The translations under genes and the position numbers were made by a program. From Agrococcus lahaulensis DSM 17612 (GTDB lineage: Bacteria > Actinomycetota > Actinomycetes > Actinomycetales > Microbacteriaceae), in contig NZ_KE384303.1 in the NCBI RefSeq assembly GCF_000425105.1, forward strand, positions 248,001-312,000: a stretch of DNA of 64,000 nt, written 5' to 3'. Of the stretch, positions 1 to 8,545 are shown in pieces; the first letter of the stretch is position 1, and every line of letters begins with the position of its first letter. The notes beneath the pieces are model-generated. The model worked only from the letters and a program-made list of their open reading frames with translations, ran no database searches and was not told where the DNA came from.

Positions 1-1826
1 CCGCCCGCTCGCTCGCGCTCGCGGCCGAGCACGCGGGGCTCCGCCGCGCCGGCGCGCTCCCCGCCCGGGCCGAGCTCGACGCGCTTCCGGCGGGCGAGCG
101 CGGCCTCGAGGCGGTGTTCCTCGTCGCCGATGCCCCGATCGCGCTCGACCTCGAGCGCGACGGTCCGCACGCGGTCGTGGGCGGCACGACCGGCGCGGGC
201 AAGAGCGAGCTGCTCGTCGCGTGGGTCGCGGCGATGGCGGCGGGCCGCTCGACCGCGGAGGTGTCGTTCCTGCTCGTCGACTTCAAGGGCGGCGCGTCGT
301 TCGCCGCGCTCCACGCGCTCGCGCACGTCGTGGGCGTCATGACCGACCTCGACGAGGCAGGCGCGCGCCGAGCGATCGAGAGCCTGCGCGCCGAGCTGCG
401 CCGGCGCGAGCGCGAGCTCGCCGAGCGCGGCGCGCGCTCGATCGAGGAGGCGACGGGGCTGCCGCGGCTCGTGATCGTCGTCGACGAGTTCGCGGCGATG
501 CTCGACGAGCTGCCCGACCTGCACCGGCTCTTCGTCGACCTCGCGGCGCGCGGCCGCTCGCTCGGCGTGCACCTCGTGCTGTGCACGCAGCGGCCCGCCG
601 ACGCGGTGCGCGACGCGCTGCTCGCCAACTGCGGCATCCGCATCTCGCTGCGCGTCACGTCCGAGGCCGACGCCGTCGCCGTGACGGGGAGCCCCGAGGC
701 GGCGGCGATCCCGCTCGAGGCGCGCGGCCGCTGCGTCGTGCGCGTGAGCGGCGGCGCGACGCGGCTCGCGCAGGCCGCGCTCGCCTCGCCCGCGCTCCTG
801 CAGCGGCTCGTCTCGGCTTCCGCGGCGATGCCGAGGCCACCGCGGCCGTGGCGCGAGCCGCTGCCGGCGCGCGTGCGGCTCGCCGACGTGCCGCTTGCCA
901 GCGGGGCCGTCGACGCGGCGGGCGACGCGGCGGGTGCCGACGGGCGCGGCGACGGGCGCGAAGTGCGGCTCGGCCTCGTCGACCGGCCCGCGCGGCAGGC
1001 CGTCGAGCCCGCGCGGTGGCGGCCGGCGACCGACGGGCCGCTCCTCGCGATCGGGGGCGCGGGCAGCGGTCGCTCGAGCCTCGCCGACCTCCTCGCGGGC
1101 CAGCTCGGCGTCGCCGTCGTCGATCGTGAGGACGCGCTGTGGGACGCGCTCGAGGAGCCCGGCCCGCTCGTCGTCGACGACCTCGACCTGCAGCTCGCGC
1201 GGCTCGGTGAGTCGCAGCAGGCGATCGCGGTGCAGCTGCTGCTGCGCCGCATGCGCGAGGGCGCCCCTGTCGCGCTGACCGCGCGCCGGGTCTCGAGCGC
1301 GATGAGCCAGGTCGCGGCGCTCGCCGAGACGCGCGTGCTGCTGCGGATCGCGAGCCGGCAGGAGCACATCGTCGCGGGCGGCGCGGGCGCGCTGCACGAC
1401 GCCGGGCTGCCGCCCGGCGCCGGGTGGCTCGCCGACGAGCGCATCCAGCTCGCGCTGCCCGACGCGAGGGCCGTGCGGCGCGCACCGGTGTCCGTGCCGA
1501 TGCCGGCCGGGCCCGTCGCGGTCGTGATGGGCGCCGGTGCCGCGCTGCCGCCGGCGCTCGCGAGCGCGGCGCGGCCGGCTTCCGGTGCGAGCGCCGCGGC
1601 GGTCGTCGGCTCGGTCGCCGAGTGGGAGGCGGCGTGGGGCGAGCTCGACCGGCTCCGCGCCGAGCGCCCTGTCGTCGTGCTCGGCGTCGACGAGCGAGCG
1701 CTCCGGCAGGTGCTGCGGCACGCGCCGCCTGCGCCGCCGATGCGCGAAGCGCCCGCCTGGGTGCTCCAGGACGGGCGCTTCGCGAGGCTCCGCTATCCGA
1801 GCAGCGACGCGACCGATGCGGGCTGA
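1..1826 (+). CDS. FtsK/SpoIIIE (EccC/EssC-like) ATPase, 5' truncated by window edge
   Basis: The frame is open from base 3, so the true start lies upstream of the window. The visible part has a canonical FtsK-family P-loop (GGTTGAGKSELL, near nt 177-212), the following motif VDFKGGASFA, a Walker B (LVIVVDEFAAML) and the CTQRPADAV stretch typical of EccC/EssC ATPases of type VII secretion and related FtsK-FHA proteins. A second ATPase-like module follows. Its P-loop (GGAGSGRSS, near nt 1051-1078) has arginine where the catalytic lysine should be, and its Walker B-like stretch is VVDDLDL, so it may bind but probably not hydrolyse ATP. The gene ends convergently with ald and overlaps it by 34 nt. 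I cannot tell whether WXG100 substrates lie upstream. Family confidence is high; the precise role is unknown. Confidence 0.85.
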   Translation, partial: ARSLALAAEHAGLRRAGALPARAELDALPAGERGLEAVFLVADAPIALDLERDGPHAVVGGTTGAGKSELLVAWVAAMAAGRSTAEVSFLLVDFKGGASFAALHALAHVVGVMTDLDEAGARRAIESLRAELRRRERELAERGARSIEEATGLPRLVIVVDEFAAMLDELPDLHRLFVDLAARGRSLGVHLVLCTQRPADAVRDALLANCGIRISLRVTSEADAVAVTGSPEAAAIPLEARGRCVVRVSGGATRLAQAALASPALLQRLVSASAAMPRPPRPWREPLPARVRLADVPLASGAVDAAGDAAGADGRGDGREVRLGLVDRPARQAVEPARWRPATDGPLLAIGGAGSGRSSLADLLAGQLGVAVVDREDALWDALEEPGPLVVDDLDLQLARLGESQQAIAVQLLLRRMREGAPVALTARRVSSAMSQVAALAETRVLLRIASRQEHIVAGGAGALHDAGLPPGAGWLADERIQLALPDARAVRRAPVSVPMPAGPVAVVMGAGAALPPALASAARPASGASAAAVVGSVAEWEAAWGELDRLRAERPVVVLGVDERALRQVLRHAPPAPPMREAPAWVLQDGRFARLRYPSSDATDAG

Positions 1827-2905
1827 AGACCGAGCGCCGAGGCGACGCCCTCGTGCGCCACCCGTCCGCCCGTGGTGTTGAGGCCGGCCGCGAGACCGGC
1901 GTCGGCCTGCAGCGCGTCGCGCCAGCCGAGGTCCGCGAGCTTCAGGGTCGCGGCGAGCGTCGCGTTCGTGAGCGCCTCCGTCGAGGTGCGCGGCACGGCG
2001 CCGGGGAGGTTCGCGACGCACGCGAACACGGTGCCGTGCACGTCGAACGTCGGGTCGCCGTGCGTCGTCGGCCGGGAGTCGGCGAAGCATCCGCCCTGGT
2101 CGATCGCGATGTCGACGAGCACCGAGCCGGGACGCATCCGCTCGACCATGTCGCTCGAGACGAGCTTCGGGGCCTTCGCCCCCGGGATGAGCACCGAGCC
2201 GATGACGAGGTCGGCGTCGACGACCGCCTGCTCGACGGTGACGCGGTTCGAGTGCAGCGTCTGCACCCGGCCGCCGTAGATCGTGTCGAACTGGCGCAGC
2301 CTCGGGAGCGAGACGTCGAGCACCGTGACGCGCGAGCCGAGCCCGACGGCCATCTCGACCGCCGCCGTGCCGGCGACGCCGCCGCCGAGCACGACCGTGT
2401 GGCCCGAGCGCGTGCCCGGCACGCCGCCGAGCAGCAGGCCCGCGCCTCCTTGGGGCGCCGTGAGGAGCGAGGCGCCCTGCACGACCGAGAGCCGGCCGGC
2501 GACCTCGCTCATGGGGGCGAGCATCGGCAGCGAGCCGTCGGGCGCTCGCACCGTCTCGTACGCGATCGCGGTCGTGCCGCGGTCGAGCAGCGCCTGCGCG
2601 AGCTCGGGTGCCGCCGCGAGGTGCAGGTAGGCGAAGAGCGTCAGGTCGTCGCGCAGGAGGTCGAGCTCCGGCCCGACGGGCTCCTTGACCTTGAGCACGA
2701 GCTGCGCGCTCCAGGCCTCCTCGGCCGTCGCGACGATGCGCGCCCCCGCCGCCTCGAACGCCTCGTCCGTGATGCCGCTGCCGACGCCCGCGCCCGACTC
2801 GACGAGCACCTCGTGGCCGTGCGCGACGAGCTCCGTCGCGCCCGTCGCGGTGAGCGCGACCCGCGCCTCGTCGGTCTTGATCTCGCGCGGGACGCCGATC
2901 AGCAT
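1793..2905 (-). CDS. ald: Alanine dehydrogenase
   Basis: NAD-dependent oxidative deamination of L-alanine to pyruvate and ammonium, in the cytoplasm. The 370-residue product matches the family length (about 371). It begins [10 protein letters not shown] and has the substrate/catalytic residues K74 (LKVKEP) and H95 (YLHLA). The Rossmann motif VLGGGVAGTAA lies near residue 172, followed by VDIAIDQGG and VANLPGAVPRTST. The start codon overlaps the stop of the upstream gabT (TGATG), so the two are probably translated together. With gabT this suggests amino-acid nitrogen catabolism. The 3' end runs 34 nt antisense into the convergent FtsK-like gene, so the last residues of both genes share DNA. 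Confidence 0.96.
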   Translation of the reverse strand: MLIGVPREIKTDEARVALTATGATELVAHGHEVLVESGAGVGSGITDEAFEAAGARIVATAEEAWSAQLVLKVKEPVGPELDLLRDDLTLFAYLHLAAAPELAQALLDRGTTAIAYETVRAPDGSLPMLAPMSEVAGRLSVVQGASLLTAPQGGAGLLLGGVPGTRSGHTVVLGGGVAGTAAVEMAVGLGSRVTVLDVSLPRLRQFDTIYGGRVQTLHSNRVTVEQAVVDADLVIGSVLIPGAKAPKLVSSDMVERMRPGSVLVDIAIDQGGCFADSRPTTHGDPTFDVHGTVFACVANLPGAVPRTSTEALTNATLAATLKLADLGWRDALQADAGLAAGLNTTGGRVAHEGVASALGLQPASVASLLG

Positions 2906-4236
2906 CAGGCCGCCTTCGTGCTCGCGATCGCGCGATCGATCACGTCGACCGCCTCGCGCAGCTGGTCGTCGGTGATCGCGAGGCTCGGGAGGAACCGCAG
3001 CACGTTGTAGTCGGTGCCGGCGGTGAGCACGAGCACGCCGTCCTCGCCGCACGCCTTCGAGATGGGCGCGGCGGGCACCGGGGCGCCCGTCGCGGGGTCG
3101 ACGAGCTCGATCGCGAGCATCGCGCCGCGCCCGCGCACCTCGATGATCTCCTCGTGGCGCTCGGCGAGCTCGTCGAGCAGCGGCCGCAGCACGCGCTCGA
3201 CCCGCTGCGCCTGGGCGTTGAGGTCGTGCTCCTCGATCTGCTCGAAGACGGCGACGGCCGCGGCGCACGAGACCGGGTTGCCGCCGAAGGTGCCGCCGAT
3301 GCCGCCCGTGTGCACGGAGTCCATGATCTCGGCGCGGCCGGTGACGCCCGCGAGCGGCATGCCGCCCGCGATGCCCTTGGCCGAGAGCACCATGTCGGGC
3401 TCCCAGCCGAACAGCGACGAGGCGAAGGTCGCGCCCGTGCGGGAGATGCCCGACTGCACCTCGTCGGCGATCATCACGACGCCGTGCTCGGTGCACCACT
3501 CCTGCATCGCGGGCAGGTAGCCGTCGGCGGGCACGATGAAGCCGCCCTCGCCCTGGATCGGCTCGATCACGAGGCACGCGAGGTCGGAGACGCCGACGTG
3601 CTTCTCGAGGTAGTACTGGGTGCGCTCGGCCGCCTCGGCGCCGTCGAGGCCGTCGTGCAGCGGGTAGGAGCCCGGCGCGTGGAAGATGTCGGAGGCGAGC
3701 GGGCCCATGCCGGTCGCGTACGGCGCCGGCTTGAAGTTCATCGTCATCGTGAGGTTCGTGCGGCCGTGGTAGCCGTGCTCGACAACGGCGACCGCGCGGC
3801 GGCCCGTGAACTTGCGCGCGATCTTCACGCCGTTCTCGACGGCCTCGGAGCCGGAGTTGACGAAGAAGGTCTTCTTCGCGAAGTCGCCGGGCGTGTGCTT
3901 CGCGAGGTACTCGGCGACGCGCACGTAGGGCTCGTAGGGCGTCGTGCCGAAGAGCGAGTGGGTGAGCTTCCCGACCTGCTCGCGCACCGCGGCGACGACC
4001 GCCTCGTTCGTGTGGCCGATCGTGGTGACGCCGATGCCGCAGCCGAGGTCGATGAAGCGGTTGCCGTCGACGTCGGTGATGATCGCGTCATGCGCCTCGG
4101 CGATGAACACGGGCAGCTGGTGCGGGATGCCCTGGGGCACGGCGGCTGCCTTCCGCTCGAGCAGCGCGCGGCTGTTCGGGCCGGGGATCTCCGTGACGAT
4201 CGAGCGGGAGGGCGCGGTGGCGACGGTGTCAGTCAT
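2905..4236 (-). CDS. gabT: 4-aminobutyrate aminotransferase
   Basis: PLP-dependent class III aminotransferase that moves the amino group of GABA (or a related omega-amino acid) to 2-oxoglutarate. It has 443 residues. The PLP-binding lysine is K287 in SAKGIAGG, the ring-contacting aspartate is D258 in IADEVQSG, and the phosphate-binding loop [10 protein letters not shown] is near residues 127-136. A -10 box TAGGAT (4243-4248, complement) lies 6 nt before the ATG, so the mRNA is probably leaderless. It is the first gene of a gabT-ald operon, divergent from the osmC-like gene. No succinate-semialdehyde dehydrogenase is adjacent. GABA specificity is by family resemblance; a related omega-amino substrate is possible. 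Confidence 0.93.
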   Translation of the reverse strand: MTDTVATAPSRSIVTEIPGPNSRALLERKAAAVPQGIPHQLPVFIAEAHDAIITDVDGNRFIDLGCGIGVTTIGHTNEAVVAAVREQVGKLTHSLFGTTPYEPYVRVAEYLAKHTPGDFAKKTFFVNSGSEAVENGVKIARKFTGRRAVAVVEHGYHGRTNLTMTMNFKPAPYATGMGPLASDIFHAPGSYPLHDGLDGAEAAERTQYYLEKHVGVSDLACLVIEPIQGEGGFIVPADGYLPAMQEWCTEHGVVMIADEVQSGISRTGATFASSLFGWEPDMVLSAKGIAGGMPLAGVTGRAEIMDSVHTGGIGGTFGGNPVSCAAAVAVFEQIEEHDLNAQAQRVERVLRPLLDELAERHEEIIEVRGRGAMLAIELVDPATGAPVPAAPISKACGEDGVLVLTAGTDYNVLRFLPSLAITDDQLREAVDVIDRAIASTKAA

Positions 4237-4302
4237 GCCGCGATCCTACGCCCGACCGCGCTCCAGCGGGCGCTCCCGGCGGGCCGCGCCTACGCTGGGG
4301 CC
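4237..4302. promoter_or_regulatory. Divergent promoter region gabT / osmC-like
   Basis: This is a 66-bp gap between divergent start codons. On the minus strand TAGGAT (4243-4248) is 6 nt from the gabT ATG. On the plus strand TACGCT (4291-4296) is 6 nt from the osmC-like ATG. Both have the spacing expected for leaderless transcripts. No Shine-Dalgarno sequence is visible. Confidence 0.6.
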
Positions 4303-4821
4303 ATGCCGATGCGACACGCCTATGCCGTCGAGGTCGAGTGGACGGGGGCGGGAGCCGAGGGCACCGCGACGCACCGCTCCTATGCGCGCGACCACGTCGT
4401 GCGCGTCGAGGGCCTGCCCGACATCCTCGGCTCCGCCGACCCGACGTTCCGCGGCGACCGCGAGCGCCACAACCCCGAGCAGCTGCTCCTCGCCGCGCTC
4501 GCGCAGTGCCACATGCTCAGCTACCTCCACCAGGCGGCGAGTCGCGGCATCGTCGTGACCGCCTACCGCGACGCGGCGACGGGCGAGATGGAGACGAGCG
4601 GCACGGGCGGCCGCTTCACGCGCGCGGTGCTGCGCCCGGTCGTGACGATCGCCGACGCGACGCGAGCGGCGGATGCGCTCGACGCGCACGGGCAAGCGGG
4701 TCGCGATTGCTTCATCGCATCCTCCGTCGCCTTCCCGGTGCTGCACGAGCCGACGATCGTCGCGGGCGGCGAGGTCGTCGCGCAGCACGAGCGGGCTGCC
4801 GACGCCGAGGAGGTGCGCTGA
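4303..4821 (+). CDS. OsmC/Ohr family peroxidase-like protein
   Basis: OsmC-like proteins reduce organic hydroperoxides with a pair of cysteines. This 172-residue protein has both at the expected positions: C69 in [12 protein letters not shown] and C136 in GRDCFIASS. The pattern of an N-terminal beta domain with [13 protein letters not shown] before the first Cys helix also fits. The ATG at 4303 is chosen because the -10 box TACGCT ends 6 nt upstream and because the protein then has normal family length. The stop overlaps the dxr start (TGATG), so it leads the dxr operon. The reductant partner is not in the window. Confidence 0.9.
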   Translation: MPMRHAYAVEVEWTGAGAEGTATHRSYARDHVVRVEGLPDILGSADPTFRGDRERHNPEQLLLAALAQCHMLSYLHQAASRGIVVTAYRDAATGEMETSGTGGRFTRAVLRPVVTIADATRAADALDAHGQAGRDCFIASSVAFPVLHEPTIVAGGEVVAQHERAADAEEVR

Positions 4822-5903
4822 TGCGCCGGCGCGTGATCGTGCTCGGCTCGACCGGTTCGATCGGCACGCAGACGCTCGAGGTCATCCGCGCGAACCCGGG
4901 CCGCTTCGAGGTCGTCGGGCTCGTCGCGGGCACCGACCGCGCGGGCCTCGAGGCGCAGCAGGCGGAGTTCGGCGGCGAGGCCGCGCTCGGGGCCGACGCG
5001 GCGGTGACGATGATCGAGTCGGTCGAGTGCGACGTCGTGGTCAACGGCATCACCGGCTCCGTCGGCCTCGCGCCGACGCTCGCCGCGCTCGACGCGGGCC
5101 GGGTGCTCGCGCTCGCGAACAAGGAGTCGCTCATCGCGGGCGGCGACCTCGTCATGCAGCGCGCGGAGCCCGGCCAGATCGTGCCGGTCGACTCCGAGCA
5201 CTCGGCGATCGCGCAGTGCTTGCTCGCGGGCGACGCGCGCGAGGTTCGCAGGCTCGTGCTCACCGCATCCGGGGGTCCGTTCCGAGGCTGGTCGCGCGAG
5301 CGGATGGCGGCGGTGAGCCCCGCGGATGCGCTCGCGCACCCCACGTGGGACATGGGCCCGATGGTGACGACGAACTCGGCGACGCTCGTGAACAAGGGTC
5401 TCGAGGTCATCGAGGCGCACTTGCTGTTCGACGTGCCCTTCGATCGCATCGACGTGACGGTGCACCCGCAGTCGATCGTGCACTCGATGGTCGAGTTCGT
5501 CGACGGCTCGACGATCGCGCAGGCCTCGCCGCCCGACATGCGGCTCCCGATCTCGCTCGGCCTCGACTGGCCGCACCGCGTCGAGGGCGTCGGCGCGCCG
5601 CTCGACTGGACGCGCGCGGCGACGTGGACGTTCGAGCCGCTCGACGAGGATGCGTTCCCGTCGGTCGCGCTCGCGAAGCGCGTCGGGCGGGCCGGCTCGA
5701 CGTTCCCGGCCGTCTTCAACGCCGCGAACGAGCAGGCGGTGCAGGCCTTCCACCTCGGCGAGATCGGCTTCCTCGACATCCTGCCGGCGGTCGAGCGCGT
5801 GCTCGAGCAGCACGAGCCGGGCGAGCTGACGGTCGAGCACGTGCTGCAGGCGGAGCGCTGGGCGCGCCGGGCCGCGGACGAGATCTGCGGCGTCGGCCGG
5901 TGA
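4821..5903 (+). CDS. dxr: 1-deoxy-D-xylulose 5-phosphate reductoisomerase
   Basis: Second step of the MEP isoprenoid pathway: NADPH- and metal-dependent conversion of DXP to MEP. The 360-residue protein carries the NADPH loop GSTGSIG (residues 9-15), the family motifs [11 protein letters not shown] and VDSEHSA (metal-binding Asp and Glu), and the substrate motifs [24 protein letters not shown] and [12 protein letters not shown]. At 360 residues it is slightly shorter than the usual 385-400. The start overlaps the upstream stop by one base and the 3' end overlaps the GNAT gene by 4 nt (GTGA). The later MEP gene ispG lies about 3.7 kb downstream, as in many actinobacteria. Confidence 0.97.
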   Translation: MRRRVIVLGSTGSIGTQTLEVIRANPGRFEVVGLVAGTDRAGLEAQQAEFGGEAALGADAAVTMIESVECDVVVNGITGSVGLAPTLAALDAGRVLALANKESLIAGGDLVMQRAEPGQIVPVDSEHSAIAQCLLAGDAREVRRLVLTASGGPFRGWSRERMAAVSPADALAHPTWDMGPMVTTNSATLVNKGLEVIEAHLLFDVPFDRIDVTVHPQSIVHSMVEFVDGSTIAQASPPDMRLPISLGLDWPHRVEGVGAPLDWTRAATWTFEPLDEDAFPSVALAKRVGRAGSTFPAVFNAANEQAVQAFHLGEIGFLDILPAVERVLEQHEPGELTVEHVLQAERWARRAADEICGVGR

Positions 5904-6364
5904 CGGTCGAGGTCCGACGAGCGACGGCGGCGGATGCGTCGAGGCTCGCGGCGTCGGAGCCTCCCGGCGCCGCTGTGGCCGCGTCGCACCTGCGCCGGCA
6001 GGAGGCGGGCGAGGTGCTCTTCCTCGTCGCGCTCGAGGACGGCGAGCCGCTCGGCTCTGGCGTGCTCGTGCTCGGCGACGTGCCCGAGCTGCGCCACCTC
6101 TTCGTCGACGAGGTCGCGCGCGGCCGTGGCATCGGCGCCTCGCTCATCGGCGCTGCCGAGCGGGAGGCGGCGGCGATGGGGGCGACGCTCGTCGAGCTCG
6201 GCGTGGGCGTCGACAACCCGAGAGCGGCCGCGCTCTACCGCCGCCTGGGCTACGTCGAGACGGGAGAGCGCTCGACGACGACGTACGAGTACGTCGACCG
6301 CGATGGCGTGCGCCGCACCGCGACGGAGACGGACGTGCACATGCGGAAGCGACTGCGAGGCTGA
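5900..6364 (+). CDS. GNAT family N-acetyltransferase
   Basis: Acetyl-CoA-dependent N-acyltransferase fold of 154 residues. The acetyl-CoA pyrophosphate loop is visible as [13 protein letters not shown], preceded by the beta-4 strand ELRHLFVDE and followed by [19 protein letters not shown], a standard GNAT C-terminal half. The GTG start overlaps the dxr stop (GTGA), so it is read from the dxr transcript. The substrate cannot be deduced. Confidence 0.88.
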   Translation: MTVEVRRATAADASRLAASEPPGAAVAASHLRRQEAGEVLFLVALEDGEPLGSGVLVLGDVPELRHLFVDEVARGRGIGASLIGAAEREAAAMGATLVELGVGVDNPRAAALYRRLGYVETGERSTTTYEYVDRDGVRRTATETDVHMRKRLRG

Positions 6365-6370
6365 CGCGGC

Positions 6371-6432
6371 GCACGGGGCGGGCGTCAGCCCGAGCGGTCG
6401 AGCACGGGGCGGGCGTCAGCCCGAGCGGTCGA
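6371..6432. repeat. Two perfect 31-bp tandem copies
   Basis: A 31-bp unit starting GCACGGGGCG is present at 6371-6401 and repeated exactly at 6402-6432. The second copy contains the stop codon and last codons of the minus-strand lysozyme-like gene. The first copy is a duplicate of that tail just beyond its stop. It also fills the gap between two convergent genes. Confidence 0.9.
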
Positions 6433-7021
6433 GCACGACGCGCACGTCGGCGGCGTCGATCGCCGCGATGACCTCGCCGGCGTCGTCCCACCAGCGCGCG
6501 TAGTGGTCGGGGTCGCGGTTGATCTGCACCGCGTGCGCGACGCGCGTCGGCGCCATCGCGTCGCGGCCCTCGACGCGCGCGAGCGCCCGGTAGAAGAGCA
6601 CGGCCGAGCCGTACGCATCCATGCGCACCTCGTAGGGCCCCCAGCCGTCGCGCTGCTGGAAGAGGCCGCGCGAGTCGGGCCCCGCCTCGTCGCCGCGATC
6701 GAGCACGCGCAGGCTCGACTCGCCCATCGCCGTCATGACCGCGAGCTGCACGTCGCGCTCGCCGAGGCTCAGGTCGCGGCCCGCGCGCATGACGATCGCG
6801 GCGCTCTCGAGCTGCGCGCCGCGCCACTCGCCGACCCGGGCGGGGAGCTCTCCTTCGACGCGCGCCGACTGCGGGGGCGGCACCGGCCCGGCGGGCGGCC
6901 GAGTCGCGACGAAGACGAGCAGCACCAGGAGGGCGACGCCCACGAGGCCCGCGATGAGGCCGAGCGCGTCGCCGCCGGGCGCGACGCGCTCGGCGACCGC
7001 GCGGCGGGCTCGAGCTGGCAT
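6416..7021 (-). CDS. Membrane-anchored lysozyme/transglycosylase-like protein
   Basis: A 201-residue protein with one N-terminal membrane segment (about residues 18-40), a Pro-rich linker and an extracytoplasmic domain. That domain has the pattern of actinobacterial lysozyme-like modules: AVMTAMGESSL with the candidate catalytic E101, then SRGLFQQRDGWGPYE near 118-131, then a YGSAVLFYRAL helix and AVQINRDPDHYARW. Inferred role: peptidoglycan turnover at the cell surface. The ATG at 7021 is preferred because TAGCGT (7029-7034, complement) sits 7 nt upstream. A start at 7072 in the same frame is possible but would put charged sequence before the membrane segment. The 3' end is duplicated (see the 31-bp repeat). 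Confidence 0.72.
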   Translation of the reverse strand: MPARARRAVAERVAPGGDALGLIAGLVGVALLVLLVFVATRPPAGPVPPPQSARVEGELPARVGEWRGAQLESAAIVMRAGRDLSLGERDVQLAVMTAMGESSLRVLDRGDEAGPDSRGLFQQRDGWGPYEVRMDAYGSAVLFYRALARVEGRDAMAPTRVAHAVQINRDPDHYARWWDDAGEVIAAIDAADVRVVLDRSG

Positions 7022-7107
7022 GCGAGTGACGCTAGCCGCGTCGCCTATGCGCGCCACCGCATCCGCGTGCACGGCTGATAGGCGCCGGCAGTAGCCTGGC
7101 GGGCGAT
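7022..7107. promoter_or_regulatory. Divergent promoter region, lysozyme-like gene / rseP
   Basis: On the minus strand TAGCGT (7029-7034) is 7 nt before the lysozyme-like start. On the plus strand TAGCCT (7092-7097) is 10 nt before the rseP ATG, implying no leader or one of only a few bases. No Shine-Dalgarno sequence is seen for rseP. Confidence 0.5.
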
Positions 7108-8436
7108 ATGGAAGCCGTGCTGCTGTACGCCGTCGGCGTGCTCGTCGTCGTGATCGGCCTGGCCGTCTCGATCGGGCTGCACGAGATCGGCCACCTCGTG
7201 CCCGCGAAGCTCTTCGGCGTGCGCGTCGGCCAGTGGATGATCGGCTTCGGCCCGACGCTGTTCTCGAAGCGCTTCGGCGAGACCGAGTACGGCGTGAAGG
7301 CGATCCCGCTCGGCGGCTACATCTCGATGTCTGGCATGTTCCCGCCGCTCAAGGTCGGCGGCGAGTCGAGGGATGCGTCGACGGGCTTCTTCGACACCCT
7401 CGTCCAGGACGCGCGCGACTCGAGCGCTGAGACGATCCACGAGGGCGAGGAGGAGCGGGCGTTCTGGCGCCTCGCGACGTGGAAGCGCATCGCGATCATG
7501 CTCGGCGGGCCGCTCATGAACCTCGTGCTCGCGGTCGTGCTCTACGCGATCGTGCTGTGCGGCTTCGGCATCGCGGTGCCCTCGACGACCGTCGCGAGCG
7601 TCTCGGAGTGCGTCATCGCGGCCTCGGAGGAGCGGGCGGAGTGCGAGCCCGGCGACCCGCTCGCGCCCGCCGCCGAGGCTGGCGTGCAGCCCGGCGACAC
7701 GATCGTCTCGATCGACGGGCAGCCCGCGGGCAGCTGGGATGACGTGCAGGCCGCGATCCGCGACCTCGCGGGGCAGCGGGTCGAGCTCGTCGTCGAGCGC
7801 GACGGCGCCCGGCAGGCGCTGCAGCTCACGCCGCTCGCGACCGAGCGCTACGTCTTCGACGACCGCGGCGATCCCGTCGAGGTCGACGGTCGGCAGCTCA
7901 CCGAGACGGTCGGCTTCGCGGGCGTCGGCCCGCAGTACGAGGTCGCGCAGCAGCCCGCATCGGCGGTGCTGCCGGCGGTCGGCGACAACGTCTGGCGCGT
8001 CGGGCAGCTCATCGTCAACCTGCCGCAGCGGCTCGTCGACGTCGCCGCGGCGGCGTTCGGGCCGGGGGAGCGCGACCCGAACGGCCCGATGTCGGTCGTC
8101 GGCGTCGGCCGCATGGCTGGCGAGATCGCGGCGCTCGACCAGGTGCCGGTGCTCGAGCGCATCAGCGCGATGGTGCAGCTGCTCGCGAGCCTCAACGTCG
8201 CGCTGTTCGTCTTCAACCTCATCCCGCTCATGCCGCTCGACGGCGGCCACATCCTCGGCGCGGTCGTCGACGCGGTGCGGCGCGGCTGGGCGAGGCTGCG
8301 CGGCACGGTCGTGGCCCCGCTCGACACCGCGAAGTGGGTGCCGGTGACGCTCGTCGTCACGGGGCTGCTCGGCATCATGAGCGCGCTGCTCATCTACGCC
8401 GACATCGTGAAGCCCATCGCCCTGTTCGGGGGATAG
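7108..8436 (+). CDS. rseP: RseP-like M50 site-2 intramembrane metalloprotease
   Basis: Membrane-embedded zinc protease that cleaves anti-sigma factors or other single-pass proteins within the membrane. The 442-residue protein has the zinc motif HEIGH (residues 25-29) in the first membrane segment, a PDZ domain (about 185-260, AEAGVQPGDTIVSIDGQPAG) and the C-terminal motif NLIPLMPLDGGH. It is the Rip1/RseP type, with the charged insert after the first domain (about 90-115) common in actinobacteria. Its position between dxr and ispG is the conserved neighbourhood. No cognate sigma/anti-sigma pair is in this window. Confidence 0.95.
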   Translation: MEAVLLYAVGVLVVVIGLAVSIGLHEIGHLVPAKLFGVRVGQWMIGFGPTLFSKRFGETEYGVKAIPLGGYISMSGMFPPLKVGGESRDASTGFFDTLVQDARDSSAETIHEGEEERAFWRLATWKRIAIMLGGPLMNLVLAVVLYAIVLCGFGIAVPSTTVASVSECVIAASEERAECEPGDPLAPAAEAGVQPGDTIVSIDGQPAGSWDDVQAAIRDLAGQRVELVVERDGARQALQLTPLATERYVFDDRGDPVEVDGRQLTETVGFAGVGPQYEVAQQPASAVLPAVGDNVWRVGQLIVNLPQRLVDVAAAAFGPGERDPNGPMSVVGVGRMAGEIAALDQVPVLERISAMVQLLASLNVALFVFNLIPLMPLDGGHILGAVVDAVRRGWARLRGTVVAPLDTAKWVPVTLVVTGLLGIMSALLIYADIVKPIALFGG

Positions 8437-8457
8437 CCGCTCACCGATGATCGAGTA

Positions 8458-8523
8458 GTCGCACGCAGTGCGACGCATCGAGATCCTCAGCAGCGGATCC
8501 GTCTCGATGCGGCCCTGCGGGCC
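8458..8523. terminator. Cluster of three hairpins between convergent rseP and rnhA
   Basis: The 109-bp gap holds three inverted repeats: GTCGCA/TGCGAC (8458-8474), GCATCGAGA/TCTCGATGC (8475-8483 with 8502-8510) and GGCCC/GGGCC (8511-8523). There is no T-run, as is usual in high-GC terminators. The likely role is bidirectional termination. The sequence also resembles dispersed intergenic palindromes. Confidence 0.5.
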
Positions 8524-8545
8524 TACTTGACGGGCGGAGGGAAGA

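Noticed and set aside
1-1826. Complete type VII secretion locus
   Set aside because: Only one ATPase end is visible. No WXG100, EccB, EccD or mycosin gene is in the window.
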